DNA of 64,000 nucleotides, from NCBI GenBank assembly GCA_036501425.1, contig DASYAI010000040.1:62001-126000 (forward strand), written 5' to 3'. The stretch comes from DATKRB01 sp036501425 (GTDB lineage Bacteria > Actinomycetota > Acidimicrobiia > Acidimicrobiales > RAAP-2). This document shows, piece by piece, positions 48,350 to 55,761 of the stretch; positions within the stretch are counted from its first letter, which is position 1, and each line of letters opens with the position of its first letter. Under the pieces are notes generated by a model. It did no database searches. It worked only from the letters and a program-made list of their open reading frames with translations, and was not told where the DNA came from. The translations under genes and the position numbers were made by a program.

Positions 48350-48772
48350 GTGCTCTCCTTGAGCCCGGGCAAGCTGTTGATCATTGCGATTGTGGCGATG
48401 GTCATCCTGGGACCCGACAAGCTGCCCCAGCTGGCACGGCAGTTCGGGGCCGGGTGGCGCACGCTGCGCCAGTTCCAGCAGCGGATGGAGCGCGAAGTGC
48501 GCGACACCCTGCCCGAGCTGCCGCCCACCAGCGAGATCGCCCGCATGGCCCGCTCCCCGCTCTCCTTCTTGAACCAGCTGGCCGACCTGCCCGAGCCCGG
48601 TTCCCAGGCCGCATCGGAGCCACCGGCACCGCCGGGCACGGTGTCGGCGCCGGTCGGTCCGACGCCGGCGGGCGCCGAGGGTCCGGGCCCGTCGCCGGCG
48701 GCGGCCGCGGCGGACCGCAGGGGCGCCACGACCCTGGGCTCGGAGGTGGTCGGCGACCCCGGGATGAACTGA
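48350..48772 (+). CDS. tatB: Twin-arginine translocase TatA/TatB-family subunit
   Basis: The 140-residue protein has one N-terminal transmembrane helix (LSPGKLLIIAIVAMVILGPD), the hinge GPDKLP, and an amphipathic helix QLARQFGAGWRTLRQFQQRM. A long acidic/Pro-Ala tail follows. GPDKLP and the extended helix favour TatB over TatA. It acts with TatC to receive folded Tat substrates at the membrane. A leaderless promoter is predicted. tatC follows after 42 bp with its own ribosome binding site. Whether it serves as TatA, TatB or both cannot be decided from this window. Confidence 0.88.
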   Translation: MLSLSPGKLLIIAIVAMVILGPDKLPQLARQFGAGWRTLRQFQQRMEREVRDTLPELPPTSEIARMARSPLSFLNQLADLPEPGSQAASEPPAPPGTVSAPVGPTPAGAEGPGPSPAAAAADRRGATTLGSEVVGDPGMN

Positions 48773-48814
48773 CAGCTCACCGGAGCACTGTCCGAAGCGG
48801 AACGAGGAACCCGA

Positions 48815-49564
48815 GTGGCCGTCCCCCTGCTGGGTGGCTGGAGAGACCGACCCAAGCCCGACGCGATGACGCTCGTCGAGCACCTGCGCGAGCTGCGCCG
48901 ACGCCTCATCGTGTCGGTCGCCGCCTTCGTGGTGGCCGGCGTGGTGGCGGTGGCCCTGTACGAGCCGATCCTGCACTTCCTGCTGCGCCCGCTGTGCTCG
49001 GTCAACAGCGGTCGGTGCACCCTCTACGTCACGTCGCCGCTGGACGGGCTCGCGCTCCGGGTCAAGATCGGCATCTACGGCGGCCTGGTCCTGGGGTCCC
49101 CGGTGATGCTCTGGGAGCTGTGGCGGTTCGTGACCCCCGGCCTCAAGGCGGCCGAGAAGCGCTACGCCATTCCCTTCGTCCTCTCCGCGGTGAGCCTCTT
49201 CGCCGGCGGGGCGGCGGTCGCCTACGTCACCTTGCCCCACGCCCTGGGCTTCTTGCGGTCGGTCGGCGGCCCCGACTTGCACGAGATCTACGATCCCATC
49301 CCCTACCTGGGGCTCATCCTCCTGCTGATGGTGCTCTTCGGCATCACATTCGAGTTCCCGGTCGTCCTGGTGTCCCTCGAGCTGGCGGGCGTGGTCACGC
49401 CCAGCCGGCTGCTGGGGGGCTGGCGCTGGGCGGTGATGGGCATCACCGTGGCCGCCGCCGTCTTCACCCCCACGTCGGACCCCTTTTCGATGCTGGCCCT
49501 GGCGGTGCCGTTGACCGCGTTCTACTTCCTGTCCATCGCCATCGGCAAGCTGCTGCGGCGGTGA
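48815..49564 (+). CDS. tatC: Sec-independent protein translocase TatC
   Basis: The 249-residue six-helix membrane protein recognises twin-arginine signal peptides. It has MTLVEHLRELRRRLIVS (cytoplasmic cap), LYVTSPLDGLALRVK, the conserved WELWRFVTPGLKAAEKRY loop with the signal-binding Glu, and AAAVFTPTSDPFSMLALAVP near the end. The GTG at 48815 follows gagga. The stop overlaps helY (GTGA). Confidence 0.95.
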   Translation: MAVPLLGGWRDRPKPDAMTLVEHLRELRRRLIVSVAAFVVAGVVAVALYEPILHFLLRPLCSVNSGRCTLYVTSPLDGLALRVKIGIYGGLVLGSPVMLWELWRFVTPGLKAAEKRYAIPFVLSAVSLFAGGAAVAYVTLPHALGFLRSVGGPDLHEIYDPIPYLGLILLLMVLFGITFEFPVVLVSLELAGVVTPSRLLGGWRWAVMGITVAAAVFTPTSDPFSMLALAVPLTAFYFLSIAIGKLLRR

Positions 49565-51804
49565 GCGCCGTGCCCCAACCCCTTCCGGGGCGAGGCGGTC
49601 GCCGCCGCCCCGACCTGGCGTCGGTACGTCGGACCTTCCTCGCCGGCCTGCCCTTCGCGCCCGACGCCTTCCAGCTCGACGCCATCGACGCCATCGACGG
49701 CGGTCGATCGGTTCTCGTGTCGGCTCCCACCGGCTCGGGCAAGACCCTCGTCGCCGCCTACGGCGTGCACCGGACCCTGGCCGGTGGGGCCAAGGCCTTC
49801 TACACGACGCCGCTCAAGGCCCTGTCCAACCAGAAGTACCGCGAGCTCTCCGAGCGCTACGGCACCGACCGGGTGGGCCTGCTCACCGGGGACAGCTCGA
49901 TCCGGCCCGAGGCCCCGGTGGTCGTCATGACCACCGAGGTCCTCCGCAACATGCTGTTGGCGGGCTCCGACCTGCTCGCCGACCTCCAGACGGTCGTGCT
50001 CGACGAGGTCCACTACCTCCAGGACCCGTACCGGGGGGCGGTGTGGGAGGAGGTCCTGGTCCTCAGCCCGCCCGAGGTGCGCTTCATCTGCCTGTCGGCC
50101 ACGGTCAACAATGCCACCGAGCTGGGCGACTGGCTCCGCTCGGTCCGCGGGGCGACCGAGGTCGTGGTCGAGCAGCATCGCCCGATCACCCTGCGCCATC
50201 ACTTCGCCGTGCACCGCCGCGACGACGACCTGACCGTCCTGCTTCCCCTGCTCAACGGCCGGCGCGCCGACGCCGAGTGCCTCCGGGTCGACCAGGCGGT
50301 GCGGCGGGCGACCGCCACCCGGCCGCCCCAGTGGCGCGGCGGGCGCGGCCCGGGTGGCCCCCGGCTGCCCTATCGCAGCCCCCGGCGCACCGAGCTGCTG
50401 GTCGAGCTGGACGAGGCGGAGCTGCTGCCGGCCATCGTGTTCATCTTCAGCCGCGCCGCGTGCGACGACGCGGTCCGCCAGTGTCTGCGCGACGGGGTCC
50501 GGCTGACCGACCGCAACGAGCGGGCCATGATCCGCCGGACGGTGGAGGCGAGCGTCGACCACCTGGGCGACGACGACCTCGAGGTGCTCGGCTACGCCGA
50601 CTGGCTCGAAGGGCTCGAAGCCGGGATCGCAGCCCACCACGCCGGCATGGTCCCCGCCTTCCGCGAGGCGGTCGAGACGCTCTTCAGCGCCGGCCTCCTC
50701 CGGGTGGTCTTCGCCACCGAGACGCTCTCGCTCGGCATCAACATGCCCGCCCGCACGGTGGTCATCGAGCGCTTCACCAAGTTCGGCAGCTCGGGGCGGG
50801 CGCCGCTCACCTCGGGTGAGTACGCGCAGCTGACCGGTCGCGCCGGGCGGCGCGGGCTCGACGACGAGGGGCACGCCGTGGTGGTCTGGTCGCCCGAGAC
50901 CACCCTCGCTGACGCCGCCCGGATCGCGGTCGCGGCGCCGCCCGACCTTCGCTCGGCCTTCCGACCGACCTACAACCTCGCGGTGAACCTGGTCCGGCGC
51001 TTCGACCGGTCCGAGGCGCTCGATCTGCTGCGCCGGTCCTTCGGGCAGTGGCAGGCCTCGCGGCGCGCCCCCACGGGGGCGGCCGCCCCGCCCTCGATGG
51101 CCGACCTGCTCGGTCGCCGCCTCGCGGTCCTAGAGGAGCTCGGCTACGTGCGCGGCTGGCAGCTGACGCCCCCCGGCTCCCACCTCTCGCGGATCTACCA
51201 CGGCTCGGACCTGCTGGTGGCCGAGATCTTGACCGCCCAGGTGCTGAGCGAAGCCGAACCCTCGGTGCTCGCCGGCGTGCTCTCCGCCTTCGTCTTCGAG
51301 CGCCGGCGGGCCCGCTCGGCCGGCGGGACCTCCGGGCATCCCGACCGGAGGGGGAGGGGCGGGCCGCCTCGGCGGCCGGCGGGGACCAAGCGGGGGAGGG
51401 GAGAGGCGGACCGGCTCGGGGAGCGGCGGCGGCTCGACCTGGCCCGACGGATCGGGATGCTCGACCATTGCGCCGAGCGGATCCGCGGGGTCGAAGAGGC
51501 GCGGCTGGTCCCGCGCACCCGGCAGCCCGACGGCGGCCTGGCCGGGGCCGTGACCTCGTGGGCCCGGGGTGCTTCGTTCGCCACCGTGCTCGAGGTGGCG
51601 GGACGCGACGGCTACGAGGTGGCGCCGGGGGACTTCGTCCGGATCGTCAAGGAGGTCGCCGACCTGGTCGGCCAGGTGGCCACCGTGGCCGCCGACCCTC
51701 AAGTCGCCGCGGCGGCCGACGCCGCCCAGCCCTTGTTGCTGCGCGGGGTCGTGGCGGCCGGCGGGGCGGTGCCATCCGCCCTTCCGGGCGCAGGCCCGTT
51801 CTAA
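49561..51804 (+). CDS. helY: HelY-type (Ski2/Mtr4-like) DEVH helicase
   Basis: The 747-residue superfamily 2 RNA helicase has Walker A SAPTGSGKT (about 57-65), motif Ia TTPLKALSNQKYRE, DEVH box LDEVHYLQDP, SAT motif CLSATVNN, GIAAHHAGMVPAFRE, LSLGINMPARTVVIE and motif VI QLTGRAGRRGLDDEG. A C-terminal DSHCT-like region (about 600-740) is interrupted near residue 590 by an Arg/Gly-rich insert. Homologous to mycobacterial HelY (Rv2092c), which also lies by tatAC. The GTG at 49561 overlaps the tatC stop; GTG at 49570 is an alternative. Confidence 0.93.
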   Translation: MSAVPQPLPGRGGRRRPDLASVRRTFLAGLPFAPDAFQLDAIDAIDGGRSVLVSAPTGSGKTLVAAYGVHRTLAGGAKAFYTTPLKALSNQKYRELSERYGTDRVGLLTGDSSIRPEAPVVVMTTEVLRNMLLAGSDLLADLQTVVLDEVHYLQDPYRGAVWEEVLVLSPPEVRFICLSATVNNATELGDWLRSVRGATEVVVEQHRPITLRHHFAVHRRDDDLTVLLPLLNGRRADAECLRVDQAVRRATATRPPQWRGGRGPGGPRLPYRSPRRTELLVELDEAELLPAIVFIFSRAACDDAVRQCLRDGVRLTDRNERAMIRRTVEASVDHLGDDDLEVLGYADWLEGLEAGIAAHHAGMVPAFREAVETLFSAGLLRVVFATETLSLGINMPARTVVIERFTKFGSSGRAPLTSGEYAQLTGRAGRRGLDDEGHAVVVWSPETTLADAARIAVAAPPDLRSAFRPTYNLAVNLVRRFDRSEALDLLRRSFGQWQASRRAPTGAAAPPSMADLLGRRLAVLEELGYVRGWQLTPPGSHLSRIYHGSDLLVAEILTAQVLSEAEPSVLAGVLSAFVFERRRARSAGGTSGHPDRRGRGGPPRRPAGTKRGRGEADRLGERRRLDLARRIGMLDHCAERIRGVEEARLVPRTRQPDGGLAGAVTSWARGASFATVLEVAGRDGYEVAPGDFVRIVKEVADLVGQVATVAADPQVAAAADAAQPLLLRGVVAAGGAVPSALPGAGPF

Positions 51805-51807
51805 GGT
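51802..51807 (+). promoter_or_regulatory. Candidate -10 element of the ThyX-like gene
   Basis: TAAGGT, 9 nt before the ATG at 51817 and overlapping the helY stop codon; would give a leaderless or nearly leaderless message. Confidence 0.4.
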
Positions 51808-51816
51808 GAATCGGGC

Positions 51817-53481
51817 ATGTTCCCCTACGTAGAGGAAGCATTCACCCCGGCCGAGTCGGCCGTGCTGCGCCGCTACGTCACCAACCTCGACCAGCCGGTC
51901 TTCGCGTTGGTGAACCTGCCCGAGGTGGTGAAGGGAGCGCTGTTCGCCCGCTACTCCCGCTCGTCGAAGTCCCTCCGCCGGCTCTTCTTGGACGAGTTCG
52001 TCGAGGACCTCGACGTGGCCGGGGATGCCACCATCGACGCCACGGTCGGGCTGAAGCGGGCCGAACAACTCTACGAGCGGGTCTTCCTCGAGTACGGCGA
52101 CGACTCGGTGGCCCAGCTGGGCGGGGTCCACCTGGCCTGCGAGCAGGCCTCCAACGTTCTGTCCAAGGTGCTCGAGCGCGGCCGACTGATGGCCTATCTC
52201 GAGCAGTCCACCCGCTACGTGGGCTACGACGCCCGCCTCCCGAGCGGGCACTACCGGTTCTACCGGCCCCCAGAGATCCTCGATTCGGCGCTGGGTGCCC
52301 GCTACGTGGGCGATCTCGACCGCATGTTCGACACCTACGCCGAGCTGCTGCCGGTAGTCCAATCGTGGTTGGCGGCCCGCCACCCACGGGACCCGGCCGA
52401 CACGGACTTCGTGCACCGCCAGGCGATCCGGGCCAAGGCGCTGGACGCGTTGCGGGGGCTCCTGCCGGCCGCCTCGCTGTCGAACATCGGCATCTACGGC
52501 ACCGGCCAGTCCTACGAGCTGCTGCTCCTGCGGATGCGCACCCACCCGCTGCCCGAGGCCCGTCACTACGCCGACCTCATGCTCCACGAACTGCGCAAGG
52601 TGATCCCCTCCTTCCTCCAGCGGGTGGACCAACCCGAGCGGGGCGGGGCCTGGGCGGACTACCTCGCCACCACGAGGCAGGAGACGGCCCGGGTGGTGCG
52701 CCGGCTCTGGCCCGACGACCCCGACGGGGAGACGGGGCCCGGCGCGGCGGGGCCCGGCGCGGCAGACGATGTGGACGTCACCTTGGTGGACTTCGATCCC
52801 GAGGGCGAGGACAAGGTGCTGGCCGCCATCTGCTTTCCCGACTCGGCCCGCTCCGAGGAGGTCCTGCTGGCCCGGGTCCGCAAGCTCGGGGCCGAGGACC
52901 GGGTGGCACTGCTGAGGGCCTACGTCGGCGAGCGGGTGAACCGGCGGCACCGGCCGGGACGGGCCTTCGAGCGTACCGACTACCGCTTCGAGATCACGGC
53001 CGACTACGGGGCGTTCCGCGATCTCCAGCGGCACCGGCTCTTGACCGTCGAGTGGCAGCCCCTCGGGGTGTCTCTCGGTTTCGACCTCCCTGAAGTCGTG
53101 GTTGAGGCCGGGGTCGAGCGTCCGTTCGTCGAGTCCCTCGAGCGGGCCCGCGAGCTGCACGACCTGCTGCTCGAGCCCTTTCCCGCCCAGGCCGCCTACG
53201 CGGTGGCCCTCGCCTACCGCCTCCGGTTCGTCATGCAGATGAATGCCCGCGAGGCGCTCCACGTGCTCGAGCTGCGCTCGGGTCCCCAGGGCCATCCGGC
53301 CTACCGGCGGGTCGCCCAGCGCATGCACCAGGCAATTCAGCAGCAAGCGGGGCACCGGGCGATCGCCGCCGCGATGTCCCACGTGGACCACGCCGACGTG
53401 GAGCTCGCTCGGCTCGATTCAGAACGCCGAGCCGAGCGTCGGCGGCAGGTGCGAGACGCGGGAAAATCTGCGACATCTTGA
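51817..53481 (+). CDS. Tandem ThyX-like protein (two Thy1-type domains)
   Basis: The 554-residue protein appears to be two fused flavin-dependent thymidylate synthase-like domains. ThyX has the motif RHRxxSxNExSxRY. The N-terminal domain has RGRLMAYLEQSTRY (121-134), keeping ExSxRY but not the His; the C-terminal domain has QRHRLLTVEWQPLG (RHR at 405-407) but lacks ExSxRY. The downstream ThyX helix is recognisable in both (RHYADLMLHELRKVI; ALHVLELRSGPQGHPAYR). An acidic linker lies near 310-330. Such proteins are annotated as ThyX in actinobacteria, but catalysis of dTMP synthesis is unproven. It directly follows helY. Confidence 0.75.
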   Translation: MFPYVEEAFTPAESAVLRRYVTNLDQPVFALVNLPEVVKGALFARYSRSSKSLRRLFLDEFVEDLDVAGDATIDATVGLKRAEQLYERVFLEYGDDSVAQLGGVHLACEQASNVLSKVLERGRLMAYLEQSTRYVGYDARLPSGHYRFYRPPEILDSALGARYVGDLDRMFDTYAELLPVVQSWLAARHPRDPADTDFVHRQAIRAKALDALRGLLPAASLSNIGIYGTGQSYELLLLRMRTHPLPEARHYADLMLHELRKVIPSFLQRVDQPERGGAWADYLATTRQETARVVRRLWPDDPDGETGPGAAGPGAADDVDVTLVDFDPEGEDKVLAAICFPDSARSEEVLLARVRKLGAEDRVALLRAYVGERVNRRHRPGRAFERTDYRFEITADYGAFRDLQRHRLLTVEWQPLGVSLGFDLPEVVVEAGVERPFVESLERARELHDLLLEPFPAQAAYAVALAYRLRFVMQMNAREALHVLELRSGPQGHPAYRRVAQRMHQAIQQQAGHRAIAAAMSHVDHADVELARLDSERRAERRRQVRDAGKSATS

Positions 53482-53527
53482 CCAGGAACAACCCTAAAGC
53501 TCCCAGGTCAGCACCGCATTTTCGCCC

Positions 53528-53558
53528 TTGACGCGCGGCAGCGCCGTCCGCCTAGTCT
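53528..53558 (+). promoter_or_regulatory. Candidate promoter, TTGACG-N19-TAGTCT
   Basis: TTGACG (53528-53533) and TAGTCT (53553-53558) form a sigma-70-like pair with a somewhat long 19-bp spacer. There is no clear gene within 300 nt downstream. Confidence 0.4.
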
Positions 53559-53869
53559 ACCGGCAGTCCCAAACGCCCCAAGGGGAAGGATCGCCGGCAA
53601 CGCCCTGCGAGCCCCGGCCGGTGGGATGTTGAGAGGCGGAGGAGGCCCGGGGGATCGAGTAGAGAACGTCGAGATCATCCGCAAGACCACTGCGTCGACG
53701 ATCACGACGGCCCCAAAGATCCCCGGGCCCGGCCGCCTGAAGGTCGGCCTACCCTCACGACCGACGCCGAAACGCCCATCTCGCCGCCCGCGCCGGTCGC
53801 CCCGCCGGATCATGGCGGGCGTCGCCGTCTACCTGCTGGGTATGTGATCGACGGGCCGAAGTCACCGTC

Positions 53870-53875
53870 TATGCT
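53870..53875 (+). promoter_or_regulatory. Candidate -10 element of the DUF4193 gene
   Basis: TATGCT, 31 nt before the ATG at 53907; predicts a leader of about 24 nt containing gaaaggcgg. Confidence 0.4.
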
Positions 53876-53906
53876 CCCGCGGCGAACGACCAGGCGAAAG
53901 GCGGCC

Positions 53907-54395
53907 ATGGCAGACGATCTCGACGAAGTTCCGGCCCCAGACGACCTCGACGAGCTCGATGGCGACCTCGATCCGGACCTGGACGACGACCTCGAGGTCG
54001 ACGAGGACATCGACGACGAGGTGCTGGATGCGGACATCGACATCGACGACGCTGAGGACGACACCGAAGAGGACGCGGGCGAGGTGGCCGAGGTCCTGAT
54101 CGCCGAGCCGGCCGCGGTGGTCGACAAGACGGCTGAGGAGACCGACGAGGACGAGGACGAGGAGCCCGACGACGAGGACGTCGAGGCGAGTCTCGACGTC
54201 ATCTTGAAGGAACGGCTTGTCGTCGAGGACGAGCCGGAGGACGACGAGCTCGCCGACGCGGAGGATCGGACCGAGGCCACCGAGCGGGTGCTGCCCAAGC
54301 AGCCCGACGAGTTCGTGTGCCGGTCGTGCTTTTTGGTCAAGCACCCGAGCCAGCTCGCCGACAAGAAGCGGATGCTCTGCCGAGACTGTGTCTGA
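53907..54395 (+). CDS. DUF4193 family acidic zinc-ribbon protein
   Basis: The 162-residue protein is extremely acidic over residues 1-130 (Asp/Glu runs such as DLDPDLDDDLEVDEDIDDE), followed by the conserved end DEFVCRSCFLVKHPSQLA and LCRDCV. The two CxxC pairs should bind zinc. This is the actinobacterial DUF4193 family of unknown function; the acidic tail here is longer than the roughly 100 residues I recall for the family. The ATG at 53907 follows gaaaggcgg. The stop codon lies at the first copy of a repeated sequence that continues into the next gene. Confidence 0.8.
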   Translation: MADDLDEVPAPDDLDELDGDLDPDLDDDLEVDEDIDDEVLDADIDIDDAEDDTEEDAGEVAEVLIAEPAAVVDKTAEETDEDEDEEPDDEDVEASLDVILKERLVVEDEPEDDELADAEDRTEATERVLPKQPDEFVCRSCFLVKHPSQLADKKRMLCRDCV

Positions 54396-54498
54396 CCCGA
54401 GACCACCTGACCTCCGAGACCGTGCCTGACTCCGAGCCCGTGTCTGACCCCGACTCCGAGCCCGAGCCTGTGCCGGACTCCGGGCCCGTGTCTGACCC
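54388..54498. repeat. Imperfect repeat of about 50 bp spanning the DUF4193 stop
   Basis: gtgtctgaccc recurs at 54388-54398 (containing the DUF4193 stop), 54440-54450 and 54488-54498, within longer imperfect copies rich in gactccgagcccg. The repeats encode the Ser/Asp/Glu/Pro N terminus of the following gene. Confidence 0.7.
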
Positions 54499-55237
54499 CG
54501 GGTCCGAGCACACGTCCGACTCGGAGCCCGAGGACGGCGGTGCCGGTGACCAGGCTCGTTCGCTCGTTCACAAGGCCTGGGACATGCTGGTCTTCGCTCC
54601 TGCCGGTCTCGTGCTCACGGCGCTCGAAGACCTGCCTCAGGTGGTGGCCAAGGGCCGGTCCCACCTCGAGCTCCAGGTACGCAACGCCCGCTTCATCGGC
54701 GAGTTCGTCGTCGGCCGAGGCCAGCACGAGCTGCGTCAACGCTTCGGTGGCACCAACGGTGGTGCGGACGCGGACCGTCCGGCGAGTGCCGGCTCAGGCG
54801 GCCCCGGCGGCCGGATCGGCACCGAGCGGCCCGACGGCGGGGCCGAGCCCGACGATCCGAGCGGTCACGACGAGCACGACGAGCACGACGGCGGGGTGGC
54901 TCTAGCCGACGACCCGGTCCCCGACGGCGGGCCGGTTCCAGCCGGCGGGCCGGTTCCAGCCGGCGGGGCGGTTCCCGACAACGGGCCGAACAGGGCGGAG
55001 GAGGCGCTCGCTCCGAGCCCCGGTGCGAGCGAGGGGCCGACTGCTCACGGAGTCGACGGGATCATTCCGGGGTACGACACGCTGTCGGCCAGCCACGTCG
55101 TGCGGCGGCTCGACGGGCTGGGGGGCCATGAGCTCGAAGCGATCGGCCGCTACGAGTCGGCGACCCGTGGCAGGCGCACGATCCTGCACCGGGTGCAGCA
55201 GCTGCTGAGTCCGGGACCATCGACCGGCGCCGACTGA
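54422..55237 (+). CDS. Uncharacterised protein with conserved helical core
   Basis: The 271-residue product has four parts. A repetitive Ser/Asp/Glu/Pro N terminus covers residues 1-40. A conserved-looking amphipathic block (ARSLVHKAWDMLVFAPAGLV, LEDLPQVVAKGRSHLELQVR, about 45-110) is next. A Gly/Pro/Asp low-complexity linker contains GGPVPA repeats. A C-terminal motif has IPGYDTLSASHVVRRLDGL and ELEAIGRYESATRGRRTILH. I recall the last motif from other actinobacterial proteins of unknown function. The GTG at 54422 is the first reasonable in-frame start but no strong ribosome binding site supports it. Confidence 0.6.
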   Translation: MPDSEPVSDPDSEPEPVPDSGPVSDPGSEHTSDSEPEDGGAGDQARSLVHKAWDMLVFAPAGLVLTALEDLPQVVAKGRSHLELQVRNARFIGEFVVGRGQHELRQRFGGTNGGADADRPASAGSGGPGGRIGTERPDGGAEPDDPSGHDEHDEHDGGVALADDPVPDGGPVPAGGPVPAGGAVPDNGPNRAEEALAPSPGASEGPTAHGVDGIIPGYDTLSASHVVRRLDGLGGHELEAIGRYESATRGRRTILHRVQQLLSPGPSTGAD

Positions 55238-55266
55238 GCCCGGCGACGACGCAGCCCGGCGACGAC

Positions 55267-55761
55267 GTGGAAGCGATCCGACCCGCCACCGAGGGCGACC
55301 TGGCGCGGTGCGCGGAGCTGGTGAGCTGGGCGATCGAGACCTCGACCCCCAAACGGGGCGGGGGCGAGCTGGCCCGGCTGGGGATCCTCGCCGGCACCGC
55401 GGTCCCCGACGACGTCGGCTCGCCCAGCGCGCTCGTCGCCCGCTGGTCGGCCGACGCCGAGGATGAGCTGGCCGTCTTGCTCGTGGGCACGATCGACGGG
55501 GTGGTGGTGGGCGTCGCCGCCGGCACCCGAGACCCCTCGGCCGGCCGATCGGGCCGGATCGAGTGCTGCTATGTGGAGCCCGAGGCCCGCGAGGTAGGTG
55601 TCGGCGGCCACCTCGTCGAGGCGTTGATGAGCTGGTTCGGAAGCCACGACTGTTCCGACGTCGACGCCCTGGCCCTGCCGGGGGACCGCTCCACCAAGCA
55701 GCTGCTGGAGGCCAGCGGGTTCAAGACCCGTCTTCTGGTCCTCCACCGCTCAACGAGCTGA
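55267..55761 (+). CDS. GNAT-family N-acetyltransferase
   Basis: The 164-residue protein has the GNAT fold: MEAIRPATEGDLARCAELVS opens it, DGVVVGVAAGTRDP is the central strand, and CYVEPEAREVGVGGHLVEAL is the acetyl-CoA pyrophosphate loop (R/Q-x-x-G-x-G/A type, here REVGVGG). DALALPGDRSTKQLLEASGF closes it. The acceptor substrate is unknown. The GTG at 55267 starts 29 nt after the preceding gene. The 3' end overlaps the convergent gene by 41 bp. Confidence 0.82.
   Translation: MEAIRPATEGDLARCAELVSWAIETSTPKRGGGELARLGILAGTAVPDDVGSPSALVARWSADAEDELAVLLVGTIDGVVVGVAAGTRDPSAGRSGRIECCYVEPEAREVGVGGHLVEALMSWFGSHDCSDVDALALPGDRSTKQLLEASGFKTRLLVLHRSTS

Larger units (their letters stand above)
53482..53906. 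other. 425-bp intergenic region upstream of DUF4193
   Basis: I see no convincing protein gene. A candidate promoter (53528-53558) points rightward about 350 nt before the next gene, and a second -10 (53870) lies near that gene. A 73-codon Arg-rich open frame at 53626-53847 has no clear ribosome binding site or family. The long distance leaves room for a small RNA or a long leader. Confidence 0.5.

Noticed and set aside
53626..53847. 73-codon Arg-rich frame upstream of DUF4193
   Set aside because: No ribosome binding site, no recognisable motif, low-complexity composition.
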